Assembly (NCBI GenBank): GCA_019096195.1
Contig: JAGTXK010000219.1
Location: 682,001-746,000 of the forward strand
Source of the DNA: Boletus sp. NGJ
Lineage: Eukaryota; Basidiomycota; Agaricomycetes; Boletales; Boletaceae
Length of the DNA: 64,000 bases
Reading direction: 5' to 3'
Shown here: piece by piece, positions 1 to 11,133 of the stretch
Numbering within the stretch: the stretch's first letter is position 1
Layout of the letters: each line of letters starts with the position of its first letter
Program-made: the position numbers and the translations under genes
The notes under the pieces: model-generated
Databases searched by the model: none
Told to the model about the DNA's origin: nothing
Seen by the model: the letters and a program-made list of their open reading frames with translations, nothing else

Positions 1-13
1 GAGGGGAGATGAC

Positions 14-295
14 TTACTCCGCTTCGCGTCCGTCCTTTGCGCGTTTCTCGAGCTGATCAATAAGAAAGTTCTTGTGTGCAGTTTCGTTGTTCATCTCGAG
101 CTTCCGAACCATTTCTTTGACTTCCTGAATCCGCTTCAGGTTCGCTTGGTATACCTCTTGGGTGATCACGTCTGAGGCATTGATCATGGAAGATGCGGCA
201 AGCGAGATGGACGATTCTTTTTGATTTTGGCCGCTGGCGGGAGAGTCTCTGCCGCCACTGTCCATGATGGTGGTGAACCACACGGTCGCTCTCAT
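14..295 (-). CDS. Small protein of unknown function, possibly partial
   Basis: I do not recognise this protein. From the ATG at 295 it reads about 93 residues; an in-frame ATG at 265 would give about 83. The first half is serine-rich. The second half is charged and looks helical or coiled-coil (…QANLKRIQEVKEMV…). The frame ends at a TAA at 14-16, but those bases also lie inside a good donor (GA/GTAAGT), so the gene may splice and continue past the left edge. It is divergent from NDUFAF5, with 47 bp between the start codons. Existence is inferred from the long open frame and its place in a tightly packed region. Confidence 0.4.
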   Translation of the reverse strand: MRATVWFTTIMDSGGRDSPASGQNQKESSISLAASSMINASDVITQEVYQANLKRIQEVKEMVRKLEMNNETAHKNFLIDQLEKRAKDGREAE

Positions 296-342
296 TCCAA
301 GCGCGTTATGCCATGCGTTTGTGTCACATTTCCCACGGCACC

Positions 343-1760
343 ATGTCTCTTCTCCGCGTCGCGCCGCGTCGTCTAGTCCGCGCATATGCTTCGCAGGCGT
401 CGTTCACAGCGCCCACCGTCTCGGTATACCAAGTTTTTGACCGCGCCGCGAAGCGAACACAAAAGGATCGCGCAGCCAGCAGAAACGGCGGTGAGCGAAG
501 CAGAACCGTAGACTATGTCCGAGACGAAGTTGCAGACAGGTTGATGGAGCGCTTGTTGGTGATGTGTCTATATGGCTTGCGTCGTAAAAGCACGGGCTAA
601 CTACTTGGTTGTCGAATAGGATATCAAAAGGAAGTTTGATACCATTGTCGATCTTGGCTCTGGGCCTGGACATTTATCCAAATTGTTGGAGCCCGACAAG
701 GCCTGCAAAATTATCATGATAGATTTGAGCGGTTCGTGCTAAAAATACCGTATGGGTTGTGCATAACCTTGCATTATCACAGAACAGACGCTTAACAGGG
801 ACCCAGACGACGAGTTTCAGGGTATATCATAGAGTTTTCATGCTCCTTTCACTAATTGATCCTTCAGTTCAACTGGAGCGGGTCCAAGGAGACGAAGAGA
901 ATTTACTCGAGATACTGCCGCGGAATTCTCATGAAGCAATTGTTTCTTGTCTCAGTCTCCACTGGGTCAATGATTTACCAAGTGTGTCTTCAGGGTTGTA
1001 CATCCGTCCTCTCTCTGATGCTCTTTTATCCTCTTTTGTCTCTAGGTGTCCTTGTTCAAATCAAAGAAGTTTTGAAGCCCGATGGCTTGTTCCTAGGTGC
1101 AATGTTCGGAGGAGAAACCCTTTTTGAACTTAGATCGGCCCTTCAACTCGCGGAGGTTGACCGCGAGGGGGGAATATCTCCGCACGTATCACCTATGACA
1201 GGTCTGACAGTCTTACTGCCTATGATTTCCGGTGTTGACCTACCTACTCAGACACCAGAGACATTTCAAACCTCCTCAGTCGCGCCGGATTTACACTACT
1301 CACGATTGACACAGATGAAGTGCGCGTCGGTTACCCCTCGATGTGGGAACTCATCGAGGATCTCAAGGATATGGGCGAGGGAAATTCCATCCTTGGAAGG
1401 TCTGTATTTCACTTAGTTTTCTGTTATGGGTCCATGTCCCCGAATCTGAGGATTGTTAATCAGGCGGCACATCATGCATCGGGACACCTTGGCCGCAGCT
1501 TCTGCCATCTATCGAGGTGATGTCAAACTGTCCTTTCAATTCCCGTACACATATTCACTTGTTCACGTACAGAGCTACACGGTAATGAAGATGGTTCAAT
1601 CCCAGCAACATTCCAAGTAATATACATGGTACGTATTCATCCCTTCTTCATAACCATCCCTTATCCTTCCGTCACTAAGGTTGGATGGAAACCTTCATTG
1701 ACCCAAGCCAAACCTCTTGAACGTGGTTCCGCGCAAACCAGTCTCAAAGATGTGCTTTAA
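343..1760 (+). CDS. NDUFAF5: Mitochondrial complex I assembly methyltransferase-like protein (NDUFAF5 family)
   Basis: Predicted seven-beta-strand SAM-dependent methyltransferase. In animals NDUFAF5 hydroxylates an arginine of the complex I subunit NDUFS7 during assembly in the mitochondrial matrix; the same role here is inferred. The start at 343 opens a basic, serine/alanine-rich presequence ([16 protein letters not shown]). The family block [15 protein letters not shown] follows. Motif I is [13 protein letters not shown], split by introns from [12 protein letters not shown] and then [21 protein letters not shown]. The C-terminal part holds [17 protein letters not shown] and ends in [15 protein letters not shown]. 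Eight short introns join in frame, for example 559-619 and 732-782, the one ending at 782 restoring SEQTLNRD. It is complete, and its 5' end faces the small minus-strand gene. Confidence 0.9.
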
Positions 1761-2306
1761 ATTAGGAGCTGTCGCCACGATAGGGACGCGTACACTTCGG
1801 TAAGTGAACTACTATGTTATGGTGGCATGGTGAATTACTGGCCAGTTCGTACAACTTCGTGTGTCATGCGTGGTGTCTGATCCTACTCGCTAGTAATAAG
1901 TAGCGCGTATCGCACACAGTACGGGTCGTTCGCTAAGATCCCACGTCTTTCAATGAATCCCCCTGAGGATTGAGTCGATTCGCTTTGGAATTTCCTCGGT
2001 CCTCGCATGCGAGTGTATTCAAACAACGTTCCCAGGAAAGCGCATTCCACATCTTTCAGGCTCTAAAAGTACAAGGTAAATGCTGGAGATGTCGATGCCT
2101 TGCCCGAGAATATTCGGGCTAAGTAATAGGTCATCCTAGTCAGGCTATTATAATTATAACTATACAGTGGCTTTGACCAACACAAAGGCACCAAGAAATC
2201 AAGAAACGCGCCTGATACAGTTGACACACCCAGTAATCGCTTGAGAAAAAATTATTTCCGTTATTTAGTCCTCCCGCCTGGAAGAGGAAAATTCTTTGAG
2301 GGTTAG
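1761..2306. other. Convergent intergenic stretch
   Basis: This lies between the 3' ends of NDUFAF5 and the thioesterase. It holds their terminators and 3' UTRs and an AT-rich patch near 2145-2165. No coding frame, tRNA or repeat was recognised. Confidence 0.5.
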
Positions 2307-3234
2307 TCACTGGAGGAGCACATGCTTTAAGAACTCTTTGAGGTCCTCAAGTGTTCGTTCGCATGCCTCGTGCCCAGCTGATCTGTAGGATCTGAAACTT
2401 AATCCTGCCGCGCCCAGTCTGCCCTCGCCTGGCGAGTAGCCGCTCGGCGGAATCAACATCGAGAGTGTCAAATTCTCGAGAGCGGGTAGACTCAGGTCGT
2501 TGGTGAGTATTCTGCTCGCACTCTGGCCCAAATTGTAGGGCACAACGGTATCAGCAGTGCCGTGACACATGAGTATTGGTGTCGTGGTCGAGTGGGGGGA
2601 AGCCATCTGAGAAAGTTGGTTAGTAGTATCCCGCGCATGGGAGGGAGTAAGGGCAACTTTTGGAAACGTATCCCGTAGTGGTACCCAACCGCTCAGCACG
2701 GCCACTCCACCGAGCTTCCAACCATACTTTCCTCCGAATAGTCCGTCCTCCCTTCGGGCCGTCAGTCCTGCTAAAAGCGACATGGACCCGCCCTGGCTGA
2801 ATCCACCAACGACGATGCGTTCAGCCGGTATACCGGCGTTGATCTCGTCCTGGATATACTTGTCGATCGTGCGGGCAGAGTCGAGCATTCCGTCACGATC
2901 TTCATGCTTGTCTTCCAAATCCCACGAGGGCAGATCGAACCAACCAGGCATCACAAACCCACGGTTGGCAGTGATACTGCGGCTTGGAGCATTGGGAAGC
3001 AACCACTTGACATGGGGTAATTCGTCTTTGATCATCTTTACAATTCCAAGCCAACCACTGCCACTATCGCCAAGACCCTGTTGAGCAAAGTTGGATGTAA
3101 GCAACACCGGCGAAAAAGCGAGGCTGATGGCGAAGAAAGCATACATGCAAGAAGATGACTGTCGCAGTGTGTTTTGCGGAAGGCTTGACGACTTCGTAGG
3201 GTCCCCTGAGAGAAGGAATGACTCTAGTCGCCAT
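2307..3234 (-). CDS. APT1: Acyl-protein thioesterase / lysophospholipase (APT1 family)
   Basis: An alpha/beta hydrolase that removes palmitate from cysteine of cytosolic proteins, with some lysophospholipase activity known in the family. About 269 residues, starting at the ATG at 3234 (MATRVIPSLRGPYEVV). The oxyanion strand is VIFLHGLGDSGSGW. The nucleophile is the serine in GGFSQGG, near residue 124. The catalytic Asp is in HGTADTVVPY and the His in SAGHEACE. PNAPSRSITANRGFVMPGWFD is the usual substrate-side loop. Intron 1 (3078-3144) splits H/GLG. A second probable intron (2607-2657) is 51 nt with a perfect TACTAAC branch point but no in-frame stop, so retention would only add 17 residues between DTFPK and MASPHS. 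No signal or membrane segment. A typical family member. Confidence 0.92.
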
Positions 3235-3422
3235 AATCAACGATTCAGGGGAATGATGTAAACGAGTCAAAGGGACGAGAATCTAGGGAACGAGGGGACA
3301 CGATGGAGGATGCCTTGAGGATGGGAACAAGCAACCTCCCAGCGACGACTATCTGAAGAATTCATGTACGTACCTCTCGGCTCAAACCGGACCGCCGGCT
3401 ATCCCTACTTGCCCAGTCCACC

Positions 3423-4793
3423 ATGTTTGCATCCATGGACACACACCCGCTAGTCGATGCTGCCAGTCAGCCAAAAGCAGGACAGGAAGCAGAGTCATCA
3501 AACCATCAGGGTCAGATCTCCAAGAAGGCACAAAAACGTGCCGCAAAAGCCGCGAGGCTCCACGAACTCAAGTTTGAACGACGCGCACGCGAAAAGGTAG
3601 CGAAGAAGAATAAACGCCGTGAACAAGCCCAGGCCATTGCAAACGGCGATCCCGACAAAAATACCGCTCGAAAAAGGCGAAGAATAAATGGTGGGGGCAA
3701 GATGGAATTATTTAATGCGAGAGTCGTGGTCGATCTGGGTTTTGATGAGCTGATGTCAGACAAGGTGGGTGTTTCACTTTGATCTTGTCCCTCCATGGGG
3801 TGATTCGGCCAAGCACAGGAGATCAATTCTCTCACTTCCCAACTGGCGTATACATACAGTGCAAACAGACATGCCGCGCACGCATTCTCGGTGCTAATAT
3901 TCACCTCGCTTAATGGCAGAACCAGACAAAGGTTAGATGCCATAAATGATGCTGGCTACAGAAGGTGGTCAAGGACGGAGTGGTGGGAAGAGGGTTATGA
4001 CCGATTGTGGACAGAACCCTCCCAACCCCCCCAGTTAGCCGGTGAAGAAGCGAGTACGCAAGGCAGCCTAATGCTGGCGGCTCAAGCCGATCGCAAGAAG
4101 ATCGTTTATCTAACCGCCGATTCCTCGGAGGAGTTACTTGAGCTCGGCGAAGGGGAAACTTATATCATCGGTGGAATATGTGACCACAATCGTTATAAGG
4201 TCAGTGTGCATTCTTGCAACCTTTTCATGTATTGCACACAGCAGTCTAACTGGAAAGGCAAACGCAGAATCTCTGCTTAACCAAGGCTAATGACTCACAA
4301 ATCCGTCATGCCCGCCTCCCAATCGGCCGTTACATCTCACTTGCCACCCGCAAGGTACTCACCGTCAACCAGGTTCGTTTCTCAATTCATAGACGCGGCG
4401 GTTCATAGAGTCGTTTGCAAGTCCGGAAGAAATACTCGAGTGTGAACGGGGCTGTCATTCATTCCTCCGTTCTTCGCTCTTCCTTCCACGCTGCTGTGAT
4501 CCTTCTGACTCCGTGCTTAATGTGATACTGCTCGTGAACAGGTCTTTGAAATCCTCTTGAAATGGATTGACACCCGCAATTGGGAAGAAGCGTTTTGGGC
4601 CGTCATACCAAAAAGGAAGTTTCAAGCTGGGCGGCGGGATCAAGCTGGGGGAAAGGATAGGAACATGGAGCCGGATGATGACGGCGGACATGGCTCCAAC
4701 ACTGACGACGATGAGGAGGCGATATATGCCAAAGATGGGGCAGAGGACAGAGAAACTGACACTCCGGAGATAAGAGAATCGACAGATCAGTAG
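3423..4793 (+). CDS. TRM10: tRNA (guanine-9-N1)-methyltransferase Trm10
   Basis: A SPOUT-fold methyltransferase that makes m1G at position 9 of tRNAs using SAM. Four exons, about 360 residues. The N-terminal 90 residues are lysine/arginine-rich (KKAQKRAAKAARL, REKVAKKNKRR), as is usual for tRNA-binding Trm10. The SPOUT domain shows VVVDLGFDELM, AYTYSANRHAAHAF, YLTADSSEELLEL, the signature GGICDHNRYK, ARLPIGRYI and LTVNQVFEILLKWI. Introns at 3765-3818, after 4199 and after VNQ all restore the motif frame. The tail after about residue 300 is acidic and disordered. The ATG at 3423 is followed by another at 3435; either could serve. A tRNA gene lies 88 bp downstream on the same strand. Confidence 0.93.
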
Positions 4794-4881
4794 GGTACCG
4801 ACGAGATGCACCTAGTTGGTCTGGGGCTCTTCGACCGCCAGCCATCCGGTAGTAATTCAAAAACGTACATGGGTTATTATG

Positions 4882-4964
4882 TGCCCCATGGCTGAGTTGG
4901 TTACAGCGTCCGACTGTTATATATGACTATCGGAAGGTCGTGAGTTCGAGCCTCACTGGGGCAG
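4882..4964 (+). tRNA. tRNA-Asn-GTT: tRNA-Asn (anticodon GTT) with a 9-nt intron
   Basis: Folds as a full cloverleaf: acceptor TGCCCCA/TGGGGCA with discriminator G, D stem GCTG/CAGC with loop AGTTGGTTA, anticodon stem TCCGA/TCGGA, T stem GTGAG/CTCAC with loop TTCGAGC. The anticodon loop is 16 nt (4912-4927), which leaves a normal CTGTTAA loop after removing 9 nt 3' of position 37, the standard nuclear tRNA intron site. The D arm, anticodon loop and T arm closely resemble fungal tRNA-Asn. Position 9 is G, the Trm10 target position. A T-run follows directly. Confidence 0.9.
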
Positions 4965-4968
4965 TACC

Positions 4969-4973
4969 TTTTT
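4969..4973 (+). terminator. RNA polymerase III terminator of tRNA-Asn
   Basis: A run of five T on the sense strand, four bases after the tRNA discriminator base. Confidence 0.8.
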
Positions 4974-5387
4974 GTTTGGACTAGATGGTGAGCGTCTGGT
5001 AAGGCTATTCCTTGTTACAGGTCCTTTTAACTTTTTTTAACTTTTTTTTTTCTCAGTCCAATACGTTGTCAAATAAGTTTGATTTCCCTCTCCCGCAGCT
5101 ACCTTCATCAGCGTTTCAGCTTCGAGCATACACTAGCCCTGCAGCTCACCGTCGCGGTGACTCATCTACGGAGCACAAAATCGGATCCTTTTCACCCCGA
5201 GCGCAGGTACTGTGTCCTGTATACCAACTGATACCACTATTGAGACTGATACATGGGGGCTCAACGGTGTTCAAATGGAACACCACGTAGGGATACACAC
5301 AATGGTGCACAAGAAAAACGCCCTATCCAGCCCACACCTCTCTCAGGCAAGCACCCGTGGCGTACCCATCAAAGATGACGTGACAAT
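4974..5387. other. Intergenic stretch with T-rich tracts
   Basis: Between the tRNA and the 3' end of the PP4R3 gene. It contains T-rich runs at about 5030-5053. A short open frame at 5012-5290 has no recognisable motif and is not called. Confidence 0.5.
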
Positions 5388-8300
5388 TTACCCCATATCC
5401 CCATCCTTTGCACCAGGATCTGGAGGGACCGGCGACGTCGATTGTGCGACAGTCATACCCAACGGGCGAAATGTCACTTTCATCCGTTTGGGTGGGTCGT
5501 CGCCCGGTTTCATGGCGGCGGCTCGACCACCGATCGGTTCGTCTCTTTTTTGGGTGCCGAGATCGGTGCGCTTGGGTTTGCTAGCGAGACGCTCCAGCAG
5601 TTCGTCCTCGTCGTCATTTTCTCTTCGCCGTTTTTCGGACAACCGTATGGGGGGTAATTGGGACTTGGAATTCGGCTTAATGGATGGCTCGCTTAACGAG
5701 GGTGAGGAAGGGCTCCCTTTCTGGCGCAGGAGCGATTCTAGAATGTTACCATCCTCTTCATGACTGCGTCGTCGAGGAATAGAGGACGGTCGAGAGATTT
5801 GGCGATGCGCTAGCCGTGGGCTTGGGGGTACATCTATGGAAGGAGAAAGTGTGGATGCGTTTTCCTTGGACGCAGTTTTTGATGGAGTAACAGAGAGGGA
5901 TGCCCCCGGAGGGGACGGGGGTCCGATTTCCTCGTCGTCCTCGTCCTCGTCGTCGCCATAATCCAGGAGAGACGGTAGAGGAGGTGTGCGAGGGAGGACA
6001 AGACCTTGAGGCCGTGGGAGTTTGGACGGAGCAATAGGGACGCGTCGTCTACGCTTGATCATGTTTATTGGGGAACCGGCGCGATTTGCAAGGGCCGATG
6101 AGCTAATGAATGGAAGTGCCGCATCACCCTCGTCGTCATCACCGTTGAAGTACTCTTCTTCTTCGGCGTCAACACTACGGTCTACACGACGCGAATCGGT
6201 GGAATTTCTGTGACAAATTAGCCTGCATGTTCTCTACAGCCCGCTCTGCACTTACCGGTTGTTCTTAGCCTCCTCCTTGGGTGGAGGCTCGACATTGATT
6301 TCCCAACGACGAATGAACGCAGAGAAGCGTGGCCCACCCAATCTTGTTTCGCTGAGCTTACGGACAGTATTTCCATGAACTGTCATACAGTGGGCAATCA
6401 GGTCTTTTATGTTCTCCTGCAACGGGTGGAGTAAGCTTGGATACGAAATAATGAAGACGTCCAGTTTACCCGTCGCATGTACTCAAAGAACTCTTGACAT
6501 GATGCACTCAGTAGGCTGTCCCGGTGTGACTCTTGCAGTGTGAGTTCCAGGATCGGCTTGAAAACATCAAGTTTCATAAGGTGAGCAAGAAAGTTCTTGT
6601 TGTTAATCTTAAGGCATATTCGGAAAAATCGGAACGCAGCTGTAATTAGGGCAGAGTCAAGACGTCAGATCGTAGAGACCCCCACAAGAGCCGGTACAAA
6701 CCCAGCCGAAGGTGCTTATCTCGAGCGCCAAGTAATGTAGCCACGCGAGCGGATATGTTTGAAGAAAGCATGTAGAAATGGCTTCGAAAAGCATGTTGTT
6801 GGGCGAAATTGCAAAGCAAGTCGGATAAATATAGGAAAAGATTAGTCTTCTCTCGCGAGAGCTTCAAAGCCGGATCTGGAATGATCACCTTTAATCCGCA
6901 TTCCTGATGTTCCCAAAATGTTTGCATACCTGTCTGCTTCCTGAAATCTGATATATCGCTGTAAGGTCTGAATAGGACCTCCAGGCAATTCTTGTAGAAA
7001 TAGTCTAGAAACCTCTCAGTTCCCGGATCATCTTTTGGGCGAGCCAAGATTTTCGCACTGATCGCCGCCTAAGTCGAAATGTCAGTAGCATATCTGTAGC
7101 TCTAGAGAGCACACTTACAGGTGTGGCACCAGGACCGCCAATGTTCTGCGAAACATCTAGCAGAGCTTTCAACGCGTCACCAATCTGACACTGCACTGCC
7201 ACGTCCCGACTCTGGACCATGACTCGACACATTAGTTTTAATAGTGTCTCTGCCTTGTCAGCTCCTAACCGACCTGCCTCTTTCTCTCTTTCAAGAGCAG
7301 CGGCCTGTTTGCATACGTGTCCACGAACGCCATGCAAGTCGTGATCAAGTAAGATAGCGATGATCTCGCCTGCAGGGCTGACCACACTCTTCGACGTCTC
7401 TTCCTTTTCAGGTAACGAAAAGGCCCATTGGACGGCGAACAAAATCCCTCGGTCGACCAGTGTCCGAAAGAGCGCCAATCGCGCAGGTAGCTGGACATTC
7501 TTGCCCATTGCGCAGAGCTGTTGAATGAGTGCGACAACCTCGCGACGGAATGCAATATCGCTTTCAGTGAGGTTGCCTGCAGGACCAAATGAGAACTGCA
7601 TGGCTGTCCGCCCTCCATGTCCATTTGGAATCTTCTGATGAGGTTTCCTCACTGGGCCCTTTGGTCCCCCCTCTTCATCTTCTTCGTCCTCCGTAGGACC
7701 AGCGAGCACCTCTTCACTCACATACAACCTGACGATGTCGTGGAGGAAGATAGGGTCATTTTGAATGTGATTGATGATATCTATTTGGTTGAAAATGATG
7801 CAAGAGTTCAAAACGTTGAATGTTGAATCATCGAGCGCGCGTGCAAGTACGACATCCTTGAGGAATTGGAGGCGGTAGGTATGGTGGACCTTCTTCCGGA
7901 TAAGGTCATCTCGTATTGGAATAGGTTGGTGGAAGTGTGTATTGACGTGGAGGAATTCACGATAGTTGGCCTTGTGTGTGGGAAACTCCGGGTCATCTAT
8001 GTCGCCAAAGTCAAGATCACAGAGAGTACGAGAAGAGCATAGCGTACACTCGAGCATTCCGACCACCCCAAAGAAGATATCGTCCTCGAGTATATGCTCG
8101 TAAATACCATGGTCGTTCATCATCACTACGATAATGTTAATGATACTAACGAAACAAATTTTGCGCTCACAAATGGTTTGCATTAGACTGCATAGGGCAT
8201 GCAGGTTGTCTAGGCTCTCGAGGTCTTCTGCCATGTTCAGGACATCGATAAGGGCCTTGATGTAGTGCTGTCACTCTCGTCAATATATGGCCCAAAAGCG

Positions 8301-9575
8301 AGGATATGTATGACGGCAAAACACGGCTCACCTCGCGCTGTATGTACTCGCATATCTTTTCCTTGACTGCTTGACCCCTCGAAAGGGTTTTGATCGCGCC
8401 CTCGATATCTTGTATATTGCCGAGCTGAGGAGTGGGCAGATGACCAGTGCGGATAATATTGACAGTGGTTGCAGAGTGCTCGCCACCTGGAGACGATGAG
8501 CCAATGCCCTGATCTTCTGGGTGAGATTCGGATGAAGATATGCATTGGTCAGCGAGATAAGAAAAACGGAACGAGGCGTGGGCTAAGGGCGAGACGGTAC
8601 TGACCTCCGGAATTCAAGTGACGTTGGACCTCTATAATGAAGTTCCACACCTCCGCGCATCCTTCGGCATCCTGGAAGCTCAGGGCGTAGTCGGCTCCGT
8701 TGGGTTCCGTCCATACTATCAAGCTCGCTATATGTCGTATGAGTGTCGAACAACACAGACAATAGGTCGTAAATCCCCACACAAAACGCATGGAGGTGTG
8801 TGCATACCTTGTTGCCGCTGATATACGTCATTGGAACGGATGGCAGTTGAGAGGATGATTTTATTGAAGTCCAGCTCGGAACGGGCGACGAGGTACGCTT
8901 GGTTGGCGTCGTCCAACTGGCCAGCGCAGTACGCGGTACCTTGATCAACCCACCGAGAACCAACGAGTTCGTAAACCTTTGAAGAAGGTGACAAGTGTCG
9001 GTCAGAGTAGACGCTTGATGAGGTCATGAAAATGACGGGGATGCAAATGAACAGGAGGGAGCGCAGTGATTTTGAATAAAAGGAATAATAATTCCTGGGG
9101 GAGTTGAACACGTTGCAGGCATGACGGCTCTGCCGTTATGAATATGATGCAAAGCGGGGGCCGATATGGGCCTAATGCCACGAAGGAGATGGGAAGGAGG
9201 AGAGAAGCTCACCTTGACACGTTTCAGCTCTAATGAAGACTCGGGCGACTGTTGCTGGGAGTCTTGCTGGGTGACGGCTGGGTCCACGGCCTCGACCATT
9301 GTGATGTGGTCATCCTTGACATTGTCACCAACGTGGTCGATGTCGCCGAAGATGTGGTCACGAGAGTGTTGGAGTGCCATATGAGCAGCAGGGTCGTCCA
9401 AGGCGGTGTCAGATTGCGCAAGACAGGCAAGCTCGAGCTCGAGGGCTACCTGGTGGTCGTGTGTGGGTAACACAGCGTGGTGGGAGGGTGATAAGAGGTC
9501 ATGGTCGAGGATGTCGGTGTCGGTGTCGTGATGGGACGTAAGAGAAGACGATGGCGTAGTGTCCACGCCGCTCAT
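5388..9575 (-). CDS. PSY2: Protein phosphatase 4 regulatory subunit 3 (Psy2/SMEK)
   Basis: Targeting subunit of the PP4 phosphatase, which in yeast dephosphorylates gamma-H2A and Rad53 during DNA damage recovery. Start at 9575 (MSGVDTTPSSSL). Exon 1 is an acidic, histidine-rich extension of about 120 residues ending in SSLELKRVK. It splices at 9213/8976 to the EVH1-like domain: VYELVGSRWVDQGTAYC, then IRSNDVYQRQQ, then SLIVWTEPNGADYALSF and AEGCAEVWNFIIEVQ. The armadillo-like core (about 8330-6640) has the SMEK blocks LDNLHALCSLMQTI, YREFLHVNTHFHQPI, YRLQFLKDVVLARALDD and ERFLDYFYKNCLEVLF. The last exon has an acidic stretch, then a basic, proline-rich tail with RRRRVPIAPSKLPRP, a probable nuclear signal. 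It has many short introns. It reads complete. Confidence 0.93.
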
Positions 9576-10156
9576 GACAACCCAGACGGCGCTTTCTCTG
9601 TAAATTTCGACCACCAGATCCCACCTGCAGAATCCGCGAGAGCTGCTTATGAGGCTGTTCTTGTGTAAAGTCGTGTCGTCCTTTCAACGCCAAACGAGAG
9701 GCATCCGTGAGAATATCCAATGGCCGGTTACATCCGCGTCCACTGTCCACCACGACCACCGCCGTTCGTCCTCGTCGCTGTGCTCAACGGCTCTCTCTTG
9801 CCGCGCGGGTAGATCGTCATCGATACGACCGAGCGCACTCGTCAACATTGGACCACGACGCGTTTACGCCCCGCAACGTTTCACATGAACGGTTCCGAGA
9901 GCTTCCCCTGAACCTCTCTCATCCGAGTTACTCTTTTGTTCCTCGACACGGGGGAAAATATCGCTGTAGCCTGTATTTGATACTCATGTTGTCCAACCTC
10001 CAATTCTCTCAAGTACTGGTTCTGCATGGGAAGTGTGAATTATCATCAATTACGTAATTTAAATTCGCTCGAAATAAGTTACCAATTTTACTCGGTGACG
10101 TTCGCGTTCTTTCCCTCGTCTTCTCTCTCATCCTCCTCGATACCCTCCACTTCAAA
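9576..10156. promoter_or_regulatory. Divergent promoter region of PSY2 and TOM20
   Basis: About 580 bp separates the two start codons. A pyrimidine-rich tract (about 10105-10150) lies just upstream of the TOM20 start, a common feature of highly expressed fungal promoters. Open frames here, such as 9649-9888 and 9707-10057, carry no family motif and are not called. Promoter assignment is inference from position. Confidence 0.45.
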
Positions 10157-10916
10157 ATGACCAGGTCAACGACGATGCTCACTGCCGCTGGCATTGCCGT
10201 CGGGAGTCTCGTTGCCTACGCTGTGTACTTTGATTACAAGCGGAGAACGGATGCTACCTTCCGCAGACAACTTCGTACGCTTGTTTTCATTCCGGTGCCA
10301 GCGCAAGATTAAGTTGTGATCCAGGGAAGGAGAAAAAGCGCGTTGAAAAGAGTCAGACACCCTCAGAAGCATCAGCAAGCACCGGAGGTGTCGATCCAAA
10401 CGAGCTCGTTAGCGCTTTGGAGAAAATCCGGAGCGAACAAGTCCCTACTGACCACGACGAGAGGCACCAGTATTTTATGACGCAGGTTAACATGGGAGAG
10501 ACGATGAGTGTGAAAGGTGCGTCGAGTCGAGCTATCTAGAGAAGGTGGTGATGACTTACGCGTCAACAGGGCCTGCTTTCTATATGCCCGCCGCATTGTG
10601 CTTCTACCGCGCGATTCGGGTGTATCCTTCGCCACTTGAGTTGATCATGGTCTACGAAAAGAGTGTTTCCCAGCCCGTATTCCAGGTTGGTCATTGTTCT
10701 ATGTTGTGTTATTTCATATACTAACTGCCCGTGCCGCAGCTTGTAATGCAACTCGTCAACTTGGACGTGAGTTCACCTCCATTGTCTGAGGGGAAGGGAT
10801 CGGCTTCCATTCCTGACGAAGATGACGAGTTGAGCCCCTCTGGCCCACCCTCGGAAGCGTCTTCGCAGGAGTGGGACAAGGTCACAGACCCAGGCACCCA
10901 GACGCCTGCGATATGA
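10157..10916 (+). CDS. TOM20: Mitochondrial import receptor Tom20 (short isoform)
   Basis: Outer-membrane receptor of the TOM complex that binds presequences. Four exons: 10157-10274, 10325-10516, 10570-10685 and 10740-10916, giving 200 residues. The N-terminal anchor AAGIAVGSLVAYAVYFDY is followed by the basic RRTDATFRRQLRKEKKR. The receptor domain has FMTQVNMGE and the Tom20 signature GPAFYMPAALCFYRAIRVYPSP, with LELIMVYEKSVSQPVF. The C-terminus is acidic and serine/proline-rich, as in other fungal Tom20s. Inside the last exon, right after VNLD, is a consensus donor (10767, GTGAGT). If used, it skips the stop at 10914 and joins the SET module downstream in frame. The short form matches the usual Tom20 length. 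Confidence 0.92.
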
Positions 10917-11133
10917 CTATGAGTGATCTTACACACGATTTTGAACGTGCAGTCCACGCTGCTGTACGCTGTGTAGCCGCCATTGTTCATGTACCCCCTG
11001 ACCTTCGCTATCACCCCTATAATCTCTCCTTACCCTTTCTATCCGTTGTCGATGCGATGATCTGATACGAATGTTCTTTTGCTTTGGATGCGCTTGAATT
11101 ACCGCCTTCTGCTTGAAACGATCGTGTCTGTAG

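Noticed and set aside
3423-4964. TRM10 and the tRNA as one transcription unit
   Set aside because: The tRNA has its own internal promoter boxes and T-run terminator, so it is an independent polymerase III gene.
5012-5290. A plus-strand frame after the tRNA
   Set aside because: T-rich, no motif, no clear splice partners; likely noncoding.
9649-10057. Plus-strand frames before TOM20
   Set aside because: They overlap the divergent promoter and read as arginine/serine-rich shadow sequence without family features.
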